A stretch of DNA of 53,537 bases, from assembly GCF_000974985.2 (NCBI RefSeq), contig NZ_LAVA02000025.1:1-53537 (forward strand). Direction: 5' to 3'. A program made the position numbers and the translations under genes. Source of the DNA: Streptomyces mangrovisoli (GTDB lineage Bacteria; Actinomycetota; Actinomycetes; Streptomycetales; Streptomycetaceae). The notes below the pieces were generated by a model. That model had not been told where the DNA came from and searched no databases. It saw only the letters and a list, made by a program, of their open reading frames with translations. Shown here piece after piece: positions 1 through 8,645 of this stretch (its first letter is position 1; each line of letters opens with the position of its first letter).

Positions 1-146
1 ACCGGTGGTGCCGTGTCAGGTGGGACCTGACCGGTGGTGCCGTGTCAGGTGGGACCTGACAGGTGGCGCCATGTCGGGTGGGGCCCGACGGGTGGTGCGG
101 CGTCGGGTGGGGCCCGACGGGTGGTCGCGTGTCAGCTGGGCCGGAC
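1..146. repeat. 29-bp tandem array of covarying hairpins behind tetR
   Basis: Four 29-bp units carry a dyad at 15-31, 44-60, 73-89 and 102-118. The first two read GTCAGGT-GGG-ACCTGAC and the last two GTCGGGTGGGGCCCGAC, so changes in one arm are mostly matched in the other. A degenerate fifth unit at about 119-146 contains the last codons and stop of the tetR gene. The array runs off the left window edge. On the minus strand it lies directly behind tetR and could act as a terminator or mRNA stabiliser. There are no unique spacers, so it is not CRISPR. Confidence 0.85.
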
Positions 147-731
147 GCCGAGGGCGGGGAGGACCACGGCGTCGATGTACGCGGACAGGAACGCCTGGGT
201 CGGCGGCTTGTCCTCCAGAATCGCGCGCGTGGCGAACCCGCCGATCATCATGTGCAGCGTGAAGTCGAGCGCCGGGCAGTCCGGACGGACCTCGCCCCGG
301 TCGACCGCACGCTGCATGACCTGCCGGAACCCGCCGATCTCGGGATCGACGATCTGCTCGTAGAACGCCTCGCGCAGATCCTCGTTGTGGTGCATCGCCA
401 TGGCGACGCCCCGCATCAGCGCGGAGTTCCGCTCCATGGTGCAGTCGTCCTCCAGCGCCACCAGCGCGTGCAGGTCGCCCCGGAGGGACCCCGTGTCGAT
501 GTCGTCGAGATGGGCCGTCTTGCTGTGCCGCAGCGCCTTGACGACCAGGTCGGCCTTGCCGCCCCACTGGCGGTAGAGCGTCGCCTTGCTGGACCGGGTG
601 CGCGTGGCCACGGCGTCCATGGTGAGGGCGTCGTAGCCGACTTCTCGGAGCAGGTCGAGGACGGCGCCGTAGAGCTCGGCCTCGCGCTCGGGCGTGATAC
701 GACTGCGACGCGCCGTTGCGACCTCAGTCAT
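132..731 (-). CDS. TetR/AcrR family transcriptional regulator
   Basis: 199-aa regulator with the TetR layout: an N-terminal helix-turn-helix at about residues 10-55 (MDAVATRTRSSKATLYRQW, the canonical recognition-helix pattern) and a C-terminal TetR_C ligand domain. I chose ATG at 731, which has an AAGGTGAG-like ribosome site 5' of it; a GTG at 740 would add three residues. An ACGAAAC-C-GTTTCGT dyad at 805-819 is a likely autoregulatory operator. The last codons and stop form the first, degenerate unit of the repeat array that follows. No catabolic or efflux gene lies beside it in the window, so its target is unknown. Confidence 0.93.
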   Translation of the reverse strand: MTEVATARRSRITPEREAELYGAVLDLLREVGYDALTMDAVATRTRSSKATLYRQWGGKADLVVKALRHSKTAHLDDIDTGSLRGDLHALVALEDDCTMERNSALMRGVAMAMHHNEDLREAFYEQIVDPEIGGFRQVMQRAVDRGEVRPDCPALDFTLHMMIGGFATRAILEDKPPTQAFLSAYIDAVVLPALGVRPS

Positions 732-800
732 GGCCCTCACCTTCCACTCCGGACGACGGGCTTTCGTTCGCGTACACGATGAATGTAGCGCAGCAGATAG

Positions 801-819
801 CGAAACGAAACCGTTTCGT
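801..819. promoter_or_regulatory. Putative TetR operator
   Basis: ACGAAAC-C-GTTTCGT (805-819) is a near-perfect palindrome overlapping a second arrangement CGAAACG-AAAC-CGTTTCG (801-818). It lies 70-88 bp upstream of the tetR start and stands out as AT-richer than its surroundings. Size and symmetry fit a TetR dimer site. The assignment to this TetR is inference from position. Confidence 0.55.
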
Positions 820-820
820 A

Positions 821-1200
821 CGTGTCTTGAGTCACGCCGGCGGGGAACGGGGTGCGGGAGCTAGGGCGCCGGTGGGGGCGCGCGGGCGCTCGACGGGGCG
901 CGGGCGCACGCGGCGAGCGCGGATCGGGCGGCACACGCGGGGGCGGGTCGCGCGGGGCGGGCCGCGCTCGGTGCTGCGCGATCGGGGCGCGAGGGCGGGG
1001 CGCGCGGGCGAGGCGCGCGATCGGGCGGCGCGCGATCGGGGCGCGCGGGTGGGCCGCGCCCAGGCGCGCCCCGACGGCGCGCACCCCGTGTCCGCACGCG
1101 GGCGCGGGCAGCGCGCAAGCCGAGCGCGAGTTGCGCACCATCAGCGCGCGAGCCGGTGACGCGCCCTTCCGGCGCACGCGAGAGCCCGCGCGCCGGTTTT
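821..1200. other. Gene-free, extremely GC-rich low-complexity spacer
   Basis: About 380 bp made almost only of CGCGGG-type runs. Three near-identical 16-mers of the type GCGCGATCGGGGCGCG start at 976, 1015 and 1030. ORFs cross it in several frames but have only G/R/A composition, so I see no gene. The tricorn gene promoter should lie near its right end, but no clear -35/-10 pair is visible. Confidence 0.6.
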
Positions 1201-1242
1201 TCACAAGTTGCTCCGGTCCGTCCCGCGGAAAAGCATGGGGAG

Positions 1243-4200
1243 GTGAGCTATCTGCGCCTGCCCCACCTCAATGGCGACCTGCTGTGCTTCGTGGCCGAGG
1301 ACGATCTCTGGCTGGCCGACCTCGACGGCCCGGGCCGGGCCTGGCGGATCACCGTCGACCGCACCAAGCTCGGCCACCCCCGCTTCTCGCCCGACGGCCG
1401 CCACATCGCGTACACGAGCTGGCGCAGTCTCGTACCGGAGATCCACGTCGTGCCCGTCGAGGGCGGCGAGGGCCGCCGGCTGACCTACTGGGGCAGCCCC
1501 GACACCCGCGTCTGCGGCTGGACCCCGCCCGCCGAGGACGGCGCCGCCGAGATCCTGGCCGTCGCCTCCCACGGCGAGCCCTTCTCCTACTACATGTGGG
1601 CCTACAAGGTCGCCACCGACGGCGACCCCGGCCGCAAGCTCCCCTGGGGTCCGGTCTGCGACATCCAGGTCGCCGACATCGAGGACGAGCGCCGCACCCT
1701 CCTGCTGACCGGCACCCCGCCGCACGAGCCCGCCGCGTGGAAGCGCTACCGCGGCGGCGCGACGGGCCGCCTCTGGCTGCACGGACAACGGCTGCTGCCC
1801 GGCCTGAACGGGCATCTGCACTCTCCACTCTTCGTGGGCGGCCGGATCGCTTTCCTCTCCGACCACGAGGGCGTCGGCAACCTCTACTCGTGCGCCTACG
1901 ACGGCTCCGACCTGCGTCGGCACACCGATCACGACACCTTCTACGCCCGCCACGCCGCCGGCGACGGCACCCGGGTCGTCTACCAGTGCGCGGGCGACCT
2001 GTGGATCGTCGACGACCTCTCCGCCGGCTCCGAGCCGCGCCGCCTGGACGTGCGCCTGGCCGGTCCGCGCGCCGGCCGCCGCCCCTACCAGGTGCCCGCG
2101 GCCCAGCACGTCGACGGCATCTCCGTCGACGAGACCGGGCGGGCGAGCGCGGTCGTCGTCCGCGGCAGCCTGTACTGGCTCACCCACCGCGACGGACCGG
2201 CGCGCACCATCACCGACACGCCCGGCGTGCGCGTCCGGCTGCCGGAGATGCTCGGCGAGAGCGGGCAGGTCGCCTACGTCACCGACGCCGACGGCGAGGA
2301 CGCGATCGAGATCGCGCACCTGCCGCGCGCGACCGGTGACCGCGAGCCCCGGCGGCTGGCCTCCGGCGAGCTCGGCCGCGTACTGGAACTGGTCTCCGAC
2401 CCCGACGGCGAACGGCTGGCCATCGCCGCGCACGACGGACGGCTTCTCCTCCTCGACTCGACCGAGGACTCCAACGGAGAGGTGACCGAGCTGATCCACT
2501 CGGTCAACGGCCCCGTCCGCGACCTCGCCTTCTCGCCGGACGGCGCCTGGCTGACCTGGTCCCACCCCGGCATCGGGCGCACGCTGCGCCAGATCAAGAT
2601 GGCGCGGATCTCCGGCCCGCAGCCCGCCGGCCGGCTGATCGTCGACGTCACCGACGGCCGCTTCGAGGACGAGAACCCCGTCTTCACGCGCGACGGCCGC
2701 TATCTGGCGTTCCTGTCGTGGCGCGGCTTCGACCCGGTGTACGACGTCCACACCGGCGACCTCTCCTTCCCCCTCGGCTGCCGCCCCTACCTGGTCCCGC
2801 TGTCCTCGGCGACCCCCTCCCCGTTCGCGCTCAGCCCCGACGGGCGCCCCGCCGCGGGCGGCCTGGACCCGCTGGAGGACGATGACACCGGCGGCTCCGG
2901 CGAGGGCGGCTCCACGGTCACCGTGGAGGTGGAGGGGCTGGCGAACCGGGTAACGCCGTTCCCGGTCTCCGCCTCCAAGTACTCGGCGCTGTACCCGGTC
3001 GCGGGCGGCGGCCTGGTGTGGCTGCGCTGGCCGATCTCGGGCGCGCTGGGCGAGACGTTCGCGAACCCGTCGGACACCAGCGGCCGCCCGACCCTGGAGC
3101 ACTTCAACATCGCCAAGGCGAAGAAGTCCGAACTGGTCGACCACCTCGACTGGTTCGCGGTGAGCGGCGACGGCAGCCGGCTGGTCGTGGTGGACGAGGG
3201 CGACCTGCGCGCGGTGCCGTCGAGCGAGAGCGGCGACAGCGACTCCATCACCTGGATCGACCTGCGCCGCATCCTGCACGAGGTCGACCCGGGCGCGGAG
3301 TGGCGTCAGGCGTACGAGGAGGCGGGCCGGCTCATCCGCGCCTACTTCTGGGACCCCGGGATGTGCGGCATCGACTGGGACGCCGTCCTCGCGCAGTACC
3401 GTCCGCTCGTCGAACGGGTCGCCTCACCCGACGACTTCGCCGATCTGCTGCGCGAGGTGCTCGGTGAACTGGGCACCTCGCACGCCTATGTCACGGCCGC
3501 CCGCCGCGACGAGGGCCCCCCGCACTACCAGCGCCGCCAGGGCCTGCTCGGCGCCAACCTCGTGCGCCGGGACGCCGGCTGGACGGTGAAGCGCATCCTG
3601 CCCGGCGAGTCCTCGGACTCCAAGGCCCGCTCACCGCTGGCCGGCACGGGCATCCGCGAGGGCGCGGTCCTCACCCATGTCGACGGCCGCCCGGTGGATC
3701 CGGTGACGGGCCCGTACCCGCTGCTCGCCGGGGCGGGCGGTACGACGGTGGAGCTGACGTTCACCCCGGCGGCCGGGGAGGGCCGCTCGCGCCGGGTCGC
3801 GGTCGTCCCCCTCGTCGACGAACGCCCGCTGCGCTACCAGGACTGGGTCGCCAAACGGCGTGAGGTGGTGCGCGAGTTGAGCGGCGGGCGGTGCGGCTAT
3901 CTGCACATCCCCGACATGGGCGGCTCGGGCTGGGCCCAGTTCAACCGAGATCTGCGCATGGAGGTCTCCCGGCCCGCCCTCATCGTCGACGTGCGCGGCA
4001 ACGCGGGCGGCCACATCAGCGAACTGGTCGTGGAGAAGCTGACCCGCACGATCCTCGGCTGGGACCTCACCCGCGACGCCCAGCCGGTGTCGTACGCCTC
4101 GAACGCCCCGCGCGGCCCGGTCGTCGCGCTGGCCGACGAAGCGACGTCGTCCGACGGCGACATGATCACGGCCGCCTTCAAACTACTGAAGCTGGGGCCG

Positions 4201-4518
4201 GTGGTGGGCCAGCGCACCTGGGGCGGGGTCGTCGGGATGACCGGCCGCCACCGCCTCGGGGACGGCTCGGTGATCACCGTGCCGATGAACGCGGCCTGGT
4301 TCGACGCCTACGGCTGGTCCGTGGAGAACCACGGTGTCGCCCCGGACCTGGAGATCCTGCGCACCCCCCTCGACTGGGCCGAGGGCCGCCACGCCCAGCT
4401 GGACGATGCCGTCCAACTGGCCCTGGATCTCCTGAAGACGACTCCGGCGGCCGTTCCCCCGGACCTCCACGACGTCCCGGACCGCTCCCGCCCGAAGCTT
4501 CCGCCACGGGGGGCGTGA
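1243..4518 (+). CDS. Tricorn protease homologue (S41 family)
   Basis: 1091-aa cytoplasmic serine protease thought to trim peptides released by the proteasome or other ATP-dependent proteases. The order is N-terminal beta-propeller repeats (SPDG-type WD/PD40 motifs), a PDZ domain at about 760-860, and a C-terminal tail-specific-protease domain. The active site appears intact: Ser746-His747 in GTSHAYV, Ser970-Asp971 in SSDGD, and Glu1028 in VENHG match Thermoplasma Ser745/His746, Ser965/Asp966 and Glu1023. GTG 1243 was chosen because the conserved VSYLRLPHLNG start follows it; the GGGGAG before it is very close. It is monocistronic and ends before a strong hairpin. Confidence 0.95.
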   Translation: MSYLRLPHLNGDLLCFVAEDDLWLADLDGPGRAWRITVDRTKLGHPRFSPDGRHIAYTSWRSLVPEIHVVPVEGGEGRRLTYWGSPDTRVCGWTPPAEDGAAEILAVASHGEPFSYYMWAYKVATDGDPGRKLPWGPVCDIQVADIEDERRTLLLTGTPPHEPAAWKRYRGGATGRLWLHGQRLLPGLNGHLHSPLFVGGRIAFLSDHEGVGNLYSCAYDGSDLRRHTDHDTFYARHAAGDGTRVVYQCAGDLWIVDDLSAGSEPRRLDVRLAGPRAGRRPYQVPAAQHVDGISVDETGRASAVVVRGSLYWLTHRDGPARTITDTPGVRVRLPEMLGESGQVAYVTDADGEDAIEIAHLPRATGDREPRRLASGELGRVLELVSDPDGERLAIAAHDGRLLLLDSTEDSNGEVTELIHSVNGPVRDLAFSPDGAWLTWSHPGIGRTLRQIKMARISGPQPAGRLIVDVTDGRFEDENPVFTRDGRYLAFLSWRGFDPVYDVHTGDLSFPLGCRPYLVPLSSATPSPFALSPDGRPAAGGLDPLEDDDTGGSGEGGSTVTVEVEGLANRVTPFPVSASKYSALYPVAGGGLVWLRWPISGALGETFANPSDTSGRPTLEHFNIAKAKKSELVDHLDWFAVSGDGSRLVVVDEGDLRAVPSSESGDSDSITWIDLRRILHEVDPGAEWRQAYEEAGRLIRAYFWDPGMCGIDWDAVLAQYRPLVERVASPDDFADLLREVLGELGTSHAYVTAARRDEGPPHYQRRQGLLGANLVRRDAGWTVKRILPGESSDSKARSPLAGTGIREGAVLTHVDGRPVDPVTGPYPLLAGAGGTTVELTFTPAAGEGRSRRVAVVPLVDERPLRYQDWVAKRREVVRELSGGRCGYLHIPDMGGSGWAQFNRDLRMEVSRPALIVDVRGNAGGHISELVVEKLTRTILGWDLTRDAQPVSYASNAPRGPVVALADEATSSDGDMITAAFKLLKLGPVVGQRTWGGVVGMTGRHRLGDGSVITVPMNAAWFDAYGWSVENHGVAPDLEILRTPLDWAEGRHAQLDDAVQLALDLLKTTPAAVPPDLHDVPDRSRPKLPPRGA

Positions 4519-4667
4519 GGCGATGGTTCGCGCGCGGGCGTGAAATGACATTCTCCGGCGCGCACTTCGACACTTCCGCCGGGCGCTCGCTCCACTTGAG
4601 GGGCGCGCACCTGAGTCAACGCACCTCCTGGCGCGGGACAACGGCTTGCACGCCGGGCGCACATGCG

Positions 4668-4698
4668 GCGAGGGGCGCCCCCGTGGGGCGCCCCTCGC
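4668..4698. terminator. Bidirectional terminator hairpin
   Basis: A perfect 13-bp stem (GCGAGGGGCGCCC at 4668-4680 and its complement at 4686-4698) with a 5-nt loop lies between the convergent tricorn and 60-aa genes. Confidence 0.8.
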
Positions 4699-4715
4699 GT
4701 CACGAGGACCTCGCG

Positions 4716-4898
4716 TCAGGCGTCGTAGTCCTGGGCGAAGCGGTCCTCGTCGTCGCGCTGCATGCGCTCGGACTGCTCATCCATGTTGTCCTGGCGGCGC
4801 GCACGCTGCTGCACCTGCTCCTTGGCCTGACCGGCCTTCTGGCGGGCCTGCTGCGAGCGCTGCTGGGACTGCTCCTGGAACTTGTCCTTCATACCCAT
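4716..4898 (-). CDS. Small charged Gln-rich protein, predicted coiled coil
   Basis: 60-aa protein of unknown function, almost entirely polar (Gln, Arg, Lys, Glu, Asp) with no membrane segment. It probably forms one amphipathic or disordered helix, broadly like CsbD-type small stress proteins. ATG 4898 is supported by AGGAG nine bases upstream; Met3 is a less likely start. It is monocistronic, convergent with tricorn and shares its terminator. I believe similar 60-aa proteins are common in Streptomyces, but no function is known to me. Confidence 0.8.
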   Translation of the reverse strand: MGMKDKFQEQSQQRSQQARQKAGQAKEQVQQRARRQDNMDEQSERMQRDDEDRFAQDYDA

Positions 4899-4988
4899 GT
4901 GGGTTCACTCCTGTGGGAGATGAGATGTCGGGGCCCCCTGTCGGGGCCTCCATCAGATTCACACGGGCGGTGACCCTGCGCATGTCGA

Positions 4989-5873
4989 TCAGTCACGCTG
5001 AGCGACGCGCTGCTGTTCATCGGCCGCGCCGCCGGCGCCGACGAGCCCCGTGCGCATCCCCTGGAGCCGCGGCGCGAACCGCCGCATCTCCCGCTGCCCG
5101 ACCGTGCCGATCAGCCCCGGCAGGTAGCCGCGCACGCCCTGCATCCCGCGCAGCCACCACTGCCCGTAGACATGGCTCGCGCGCCGCTCGATCCCGGCCA
5201 CGAGCCGGTCCACGGCGGGGCCCAGCGGATACGTCTTGTTCGACGGCCACGGCAGCCGCTGCCGCAACTCCCGCATGACCTCCTCCTGATCGGCACCGCG
5301 CACCATGTCCGTGTCGGTCCACGAGAGGTAGCCGACGCCGACCCGCACACCCTTGTAGCCGACCTCGGCGCGCAGACTGTGCGCGTACGCCTCCACACCG
5401 GACTTGGAGGCGCAGTACGCCGTCATCATCGGCGCGGGCGTGATCGCGGCGAGGGACGCGATCTGGAGCAGGTAGCCGCGGCTCTCCATGAGCAGCGGCA
5501 GGAAGGCGCGGGCCGTCACCGCGGAGCCGATGAGGTTCACCTCGATCACCCGGCGCCAGGACTCCGGGTCGGAGTCGACGAAGGGACCGCCGGTGGCGAC
5601 ACCGGCGTTGGCCACGACGATGTCGACCTTCCCGAAGCGCTCCTTGACCTCCCGCGCCACCCGGGACATCGCCTCCTGGTCGGTGACGTCGGCGTACCAG
5701 TGGTCGCTGTCGCCGTGCAGCCGCCCGGCGACCTCCTTGAGCGCGTCCGGCTCCAGTCCGACCAGCGCCACCGTCGCGCCGCGCGCGGAGAGTTTGCGCG
5801 CGAGCAGCTCGCCGACGCCCCGCGCCGCGCCGGTCACGACCGCGACCTGACCCTCCAGGCTCACCCTGCTCAT
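4989..5873 (-). CDS. Short-chain dehydrogenase/reductase
   Basis: 294-aa NAD(P)-dependent SDR. The classical cofactor motif TGAARGVG is at residues 14-21, NAG at 89-91, and the catalytic set is Ser140, Tyr153, Lys157 (YCASK). The C-terminal extension of about 50 residues is basic, as in SadH-type SDRs. It is the last gene of a three-gene operon; its ATG overlaps the hydrolase stop by 4 bp (ATGA), implying coupling. It probably interconverts an alcohol and a ketone feeding or draining the Baeyer-Villiger step. Substrate is unknown. Confidence 0.93.
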   Translation of the reverse strand: MSRVSLEGQVAVVTGAARGVGELLARKLSARGATVALVGLEPDALKEVAGRLHGDSDHWYADVTDQEAMSRVAREVKERFGKVDIVVANAGVATGGPFVDSDPESWRRVIEVNLIGSAVTARAFLPLLMESRGYLLQIASLAAITPAPMMTAYCASKSGVEAYAHSLRAEVGYKGVRVGVGYLSWTDTDMVRGADQEEVMRELRQRLPWPSNKTYPLGPAVDRLVAGIERRASHVYGQWWLRGMQGVRGYLPGLIGTVGQREMRRFAPRLQGMRTGLVGAGGAADEQQRVAQRD

Positions 5874-6871
5874 GCGCCCTCCTTGACCTCTGCGGCCGTC
5901 ACGGCCGCTCCGTCTTCCGTCACGGCCGTGCCGTCGGTCACGTCTTCAGCTTCCCCGCCGGCCGGTGCGGCCGCCAGGTAGGTACGGGCCAGCTCACGGA
6001 TCTTCACCGTGACCGTCTCGGGCGCCTCGACCGGAGTCATGTGGCCGAGCCCCGGCAGCTCGGTGAGCCCCACGCACTGCGGGAGCGCGGCGACCAGTTC
6101 GCGCGCGTGCACCGGCGGGGTCAGCCGGTCGGCGGTGCCCACGATCACGGCCGTGGGCACCGTCAGCTGCCGTACGCCGTGCGCCAGATCGAGCGCCTCC
6201 AGCGTGCGCGACCAGGCGTGGCGCACCTTGCGCGGGCAGGCGTGCACGATGTGCGCGCACGCCTCGACCATGTCGGGGTCCGAACCGGCGCCCATGGTGG
6301 CGTACTTGAGGATGCGCAGCGCGACCGGCGTGACCGGGCCGAGGGGGGCGCGCGAACTCAGCACGCGCGCCGTGAGCCAGGTGCGTACACGCCCGGCGGG
6401 CAGCGGCAGCACCCGCGACTCCGCCACCAGCCGCGAACTGCCCGTGCTGCACAGCAGGACGGCGGCGGCGTGCTCCTTGAGGCGGGGGCGCGCGGCCGCG
6501 GCCATCACGGTCATGCCGCCCATGGAGTGGCCGGCGATCACGGCCTTCTCCCCGCGCGCGAGGGTGGCCGCGAGCACCGCTTCCAGGTCGTCCGCCAGCG
6601 CGTCGGTGGTGCACGCGGGGCTCGCGGGACTACGCCCGTGCCCCCTCTGGTCGTAGACGACGACCCGGTGATCGGTGGCCAGCTCGCGGACCTGCCACGC
6701 CCAGAAGGCGGTCGAGCAGGTCCAGCCGTGCGCGAGGACAACCGGGGGCGCGTTCTCGGGGCCGTGCACCTCGACATGCAACCGCGCGCCGTCGGCGGAG
6801 GTGACGGTGAGCTCGTGGGCCGCGGCGGGGGGCGCGTACGGACCGGAGGCGACGTGCGTCAGGCGGCTCAC
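5870..6871 (-). CDS. Alpha/beta hydrolase (esterase/lipase-like)
   Basis: 333-aa alpha/beta-hydrolase fold enzyme. The HGW oxyanion motif is at 48-50, nucleophile elbow GHSMGG with Ser116, an acid candidate in VGTADRLTPP, and the C-terminal His in LGHMTP. The GTG start at 6871 overlaps the monooxygenase stop (GTGA), so I prefer it to longer in-frame starts. In context it should hydrolyse the ester or lactone made by the upstream monooxygenase. The gene order resembles mycobacterial mymA-lipR-SDR. The C-terminal tail is Ala/Val/Thr-rich and probably disordered. Confidence 0.92.
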   Translation of the reverse strand: MSRLTHVASGPYAPPAAAHELTVTSADGARLHVEVHGPENAPPVVLAHGWTCSTAFWAWQVRELATDHRVVVYDQRGHGRSPASPACTTDALADDLEAVLAATLARGEKAVIAGHSMGGMTVMAAAARPRLKEHAAAVLLCSTGSSRLVAESRVLPLPAGRVRTWLTARVLSSRAPLGPVTPVALRILKYATMGAGSDPDMVEACAHIVHACPRKVRHAWSRTLEALDLAHGVRQLTVPTAVIVGTADRLTPPVHARELVAALPQCVGLTELPGLGHMTPVEAPETVTVKIRELARTYLAAAPAGGEAEDVTDGTAVTEDGAAVTAAEVKEGA

Positions 6872-8514
6872 GCGGTCACCGACTTCCGGCCGGTGGAGGG
6901 CTTGCCCTTGGAGGACGGCGCGCCGCCTTCCGCAGCAGGGGCGCCCCCTTCTCCAGGGGGCGCGTCCACAGAAGGCGCGCCCCCCTCGGAAGCGGGTGCG
7001 CCCCCTCCGGCAGCAGGCGCCGGCGCGCGCAGCACCGCGTACTCCGCCAGGTCCACCCGCCGCGTCGCGCGCCGGAACTCCGCGGTCGTACCCGGCCAGA
7101 TCGTCGTGTTGCGGCCGCTCGCGTCGAGGTACCAGCTGGTGCAGCCGCCGGTGTTCCACACCGTGCGCTTCATGCGCTCCTGCACCGTGCGGTTCCAGGC
7201 GTTCACGGCGCTCGGGCGGGCGTCGAGGGCGGCGCGCCCGCCGAGCACGCCCAGTTGGTGCAGATAGTCGGCCATGTAGTTCAGCTGGGACTCGATCATG
7301 AGGATCATCGAGGAGTTCCCGAGACCGGTGTTGGGGCCGATGATCGTCATCCAGTTGGGGAAGCCGGCGGCGCTCGCGCCGCGCAGCGCCTGCATGCCGT
7401 CCTTCCAGGACTCCGCGAGCGTGTGCCCGTCCGCGCCCACCACGCGCTCGGCGATCGGCATGTCCGTCACATGGAAGCCGGTGCCGAAGACGATCACGTC
7501 GACCTCGGTCTCGGTGCCGTCCGCGGCCACCACGGTCGAGCCGCGCACCTCGGCGAGCCCGCTGGTGACGACGTCGACATTCGGCCGGGCGAGCGCCGGG
7601 TAGTACTCGCTGGACAACAGGATCCGCTTGCAGCCGATGCGGTAGTCGGGCGTGAGCTTGGCACGCAGGGCCGGATCCTTGATGGCGCGCGCCATGTTGC
7701 GCTTGGCCAGCTTCTCGACGAAGCCGAGCTCGTCGGGGCGCTTGGTGAACGCCTGGACCTGTAGCTCCCTAATGCCCCACAGCATCCCCCGGCGCATCTG
7801 GGTGGTGAAGGGGAGCGCGCGGTGCAGCGCGCGCTCCGCACCGCTGATCGCGCGGTCCATGCGGGGCATGACCCAGGGCGGGGTGCGCTGGAAGAGCGTG
7901 AGCCGTCCGACCTTCGGCTGGATGGCGGGCACGATCTGGATGGCGGACGCGCCGGTTCCCACCATGGCGACCCGCTTGCCCGACAGGTCCTCGTCGTGGT
8001 CCCAGCGCGCGGAGTGGAAGACCTTGCCCGGGAAAGAGTTGAGCCCCGGGATCTCGGGAACCTTGGGATCGGACAGCGGCCCGGTCGCGGAGACCACGAC
8101 ATCGGCGGACAGGTTCCCGCTCGCGGTCTCGATGTCCCAGCGCAGCAGCTCGGCGTTCCAGGTCATCCGCTTGACCTCGGAGTCGAACCGCAGGTGCGGC
8201 CGCAGCCGGAAGACGTCGGCGACGTGCTCCAGGTAGGCGCGGATGTGCTCCTGCCCGGAGAAGGTGCGCGGCCAGTCGGGATTGGGGGCGAACGAGAACG
8301 AGTACAGGTGCGAGGGCACGTCGCAGGCGCAGCCCGGATAGCTGTTGTCCCGCCAGGTCCCGCCGACGCTGCCCGCCCGTTCGAGGACCACGAAGTCCGT
8401 GATCCCCTCGCGGCGCAGCCGTACGGCCGCCCCGAGCCCGCCGAACCCGGACCCGATCACCGCCACCCGGACATGCTCGTGCGCACGCCCGTCCTCGTGC
8501 TCGTGCTCGGCCAT
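6868..8514 (-). CDS. Flavin-containing Baeyer-Villiger-type monooxygenase
   Basis: 548-aa FAD- and NADPH-dependent enzyme. FAD motif GSGFGG is at residues 21-26, the Baeyer-Villiger fingerprint FPGKVFHSARWD at 161-172 (F-x-G-x3-H-x3-W), and the NADPH motif GTGASA at 186-191. It would insert oxygen next to a ketone to give an ester or lactone. ATG 8514 has GGAGG seven bases upstream; a longer start at 8565 lacks support. The last 50 residues are a low-complexity G/A/P-rich tail with GGAP repeats. It is the first gene of the operon and divergent from MerR. Confidence 0.93.
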   Translation of the reverse strand: MAEHEHEDGRAHEHVRVAVIGSGFGGLGAAVRLRREGITDFVVLERAGSVGGTWRDNSYPGCACDVPSHLYSFSFAPNPDWPRTFSGQEHIRAYLEHVADVFRLRPHLRFDSEVKRMTWNAELLRWDIETASGNLSADVVVSATGPLSDPKVPEIPGLNSFPGKVFHSARWDHDEDLSGKRVAMVGTGASAIQIVPAIQPKVGRLTLFQRTPPWVMPRMDRAISGAERALHRALPFTTQMRRGMLWGIRELQVQAFTKRPDELGFVEKLAKRNMARAIKDPALRAKLTPDYRIGCKRILLSSEYYPALARPNVDVVTSGLAEVRGSTVVAADGTETEVDVIVFGTGFHVTDMPIAERVVGADGHTLAESWKDGMQALRGASAAGFPNWMTIIGPNTGLGNSSMILMIESQLNYMADYLHQLGVLGGRAALDARPSAVNAWNRTVQERMKRTVWNTGGCTSWYLDASGRNTTIWPGTTAEFRRATRRVDLAEYAVLRAPAPAAGGGAPASEGGAPSVDAPPGEGGAPAAEGGAPSSKGKPSTGRKSVTA

Positions 8515-8544
8515 CCCGGAGCCTCCACGCATCGCATCGGACCA

Positions 8545-8562
8545 CGCCAGTGAATACTGGCG
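8545..8562. promoter_or_regulatory. 18-bp perfect dyad in the MerR/monooxygenase spacer
   Basis: CGCCAGT-GAAT-ACTGGCG has 7-bp arms and a 4-nt spacer. It lies 31 bp upstream of the monooxygenase ATG and overlaps a candidate minus-strand -10 (TATTCA). It is a likely operator for the divergent MerR regulator. Confidence 0.6.
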
Positions 8563-8583
8563 CAATGGGACTGTAGAACAGCT

Positions 8584-8638
8584 CCGTACCGATGGGTAGG
8601 GGGCGGGGAGGGAAAGTTACCTGCGGTACGGACTAGGG
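8584..8638 (+). promoter_or_regulatory. Candidate merR promoter flanked by inverted octamers
   Basis: CCGTACCG (8584-8591) and its complement CGGTACGG (8624-8631) flank the region just before merR. A -10-like TAGGGT at 8634-8639 sits 7 bp before the GTG, suggesting a leaderless or near-leaderless transcript. The -35 is not clear. Confidence 0.35.
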
Positions 8639-8645
8639 TGCCCGT

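Noticed and set aside
1..131. CRISPR array
   Set aside because: Units are head-to-tail with no unique spacers; tandem hairpin repeat instead.
1201..3279. 692-codon minus-strand ORF
   Set aside because: Shadow of the tricorn gene, no domain pattern, opposite coding bias.
7765..7785. TTA codon in the monooxygenase
   Set aside because: The bases occur across ATT-AGG in frame, so it is not a TTA codon.
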